This document shows positions 59,035-60,252 of a stretch of 60,252 nt of DNA, one piece after another. The DNA lies in assembly GCA_019637875.1 (NCBI GenBank), contig JAHBUW010000020.1, positions 1 through 60,252 of the forward strand, written 5' to 3'. The stretch comes from Pseudobdellovibrionaceae bacterium. GTDB lineage: Bacteria > Bdellovibrionota > Bdellovibrionia > Bdellovibrionales > Bdellovibrionaceae. The stretch's first letter is position 1. Each line of letters begins with the position of its first letter. The translations under genes were made by a program, and so were the position numbers. Under the pieces are notes generated by a model that saw nothing but the letters and a program-made list of their open reading frames with translations, searched no databases and had not been told where the DNA came from.

Positions 59035-60252
<1,218 letters not shown>

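Overview
The window reads as a piece of a GC-rich, Gram-negative chromosome, most likely from a Bdellovibrio-like bacterium (phylum Bdellovibrionota) or a close relative. The basis is the combination of an alternative complex III operon with system II cytochrome c maturation, a TIGR02147-family protein, a mevalonate-pathway operon, a eukaryote-type NADP isocitrate dehydrogenase, a collagen-like surface protein and many short secreted proteins. No 16S rRNA or other decisive marker is present, so this placement is an inference.

Layout. 1-2583: a tight minus-strand run of small phage- or mobile-element-like genes (ATGA/GTGA overlaps, a LuxR-type HTH protein, replication-like proteins) headed by an inverted-repeat operator. 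2640-6700: an OlsB-like acyltransferase, then ResB and CcsA/ResC for haem attachment. 6996-14417: the six-gene alternative complex III operon actABCDEF, between two strong terminators. 14711-18603: minus-strand secreted proteins, including a tandemly duplicated pair made of an M23 endopeptidase and a small Cys-containing partner, in which the second M23 copy has lost its catalytic residues. 18944-24856: icd, thrS, infC (AUU start), a Sel1-repeat gene on the opposite strand, rpmI and rplT. 24885-30071: five overlapping or closely spaced mevalonate-pathway genes. 30149-37637: a SpoU-type RNA methyltransferase, rsmG with a long basic extension, pheS-pheT-ihfA-merR and a thioredoxin. 37647-42075: two large polytopic membrane proteins and a family 2 glycosyltransferase. 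42244-49548: lipoprotein and membrane proteins, tRNA-Pro(GGG), a caspase-fold candidate, a cysteine synthase, then a coupled PilZ-like / pseudo-receiver-TPR / membrane-MutS set. 49551-58905: a TIGR02147 protein, several exported proteins, an aldo/keto reductase, rsgA behind a leader peptide, a Rieske oxygenase, a rhodanese-like secreted protein and a winged-helix protein. 59041 to the right edge: a collagen-like repeat protein that runs out of the window.

How the parts fit. CcsA and ResB mature c-type cytochromes, including the pentahaem ActA and monohaem ActE of the adjacent complex III, which passes electrons from quinol to an oxidase not encoded here. The mevalonate operon runs from HMG-CoA to IPP/DMAPP; HMG-CoA synthase is not in the window. 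Translation genes cluster in two classical operons (thrS-infC-rpmI-rplT and pheST-ihfA). The accessory interest lies in the duplicated M23/pseudo-M23 module, the leader-and-hairpin region before rsgA, a family of REP-like palindromes at four places, and the AT-rich palindrome between the TIGR02147 gene and its divergent neighbour.
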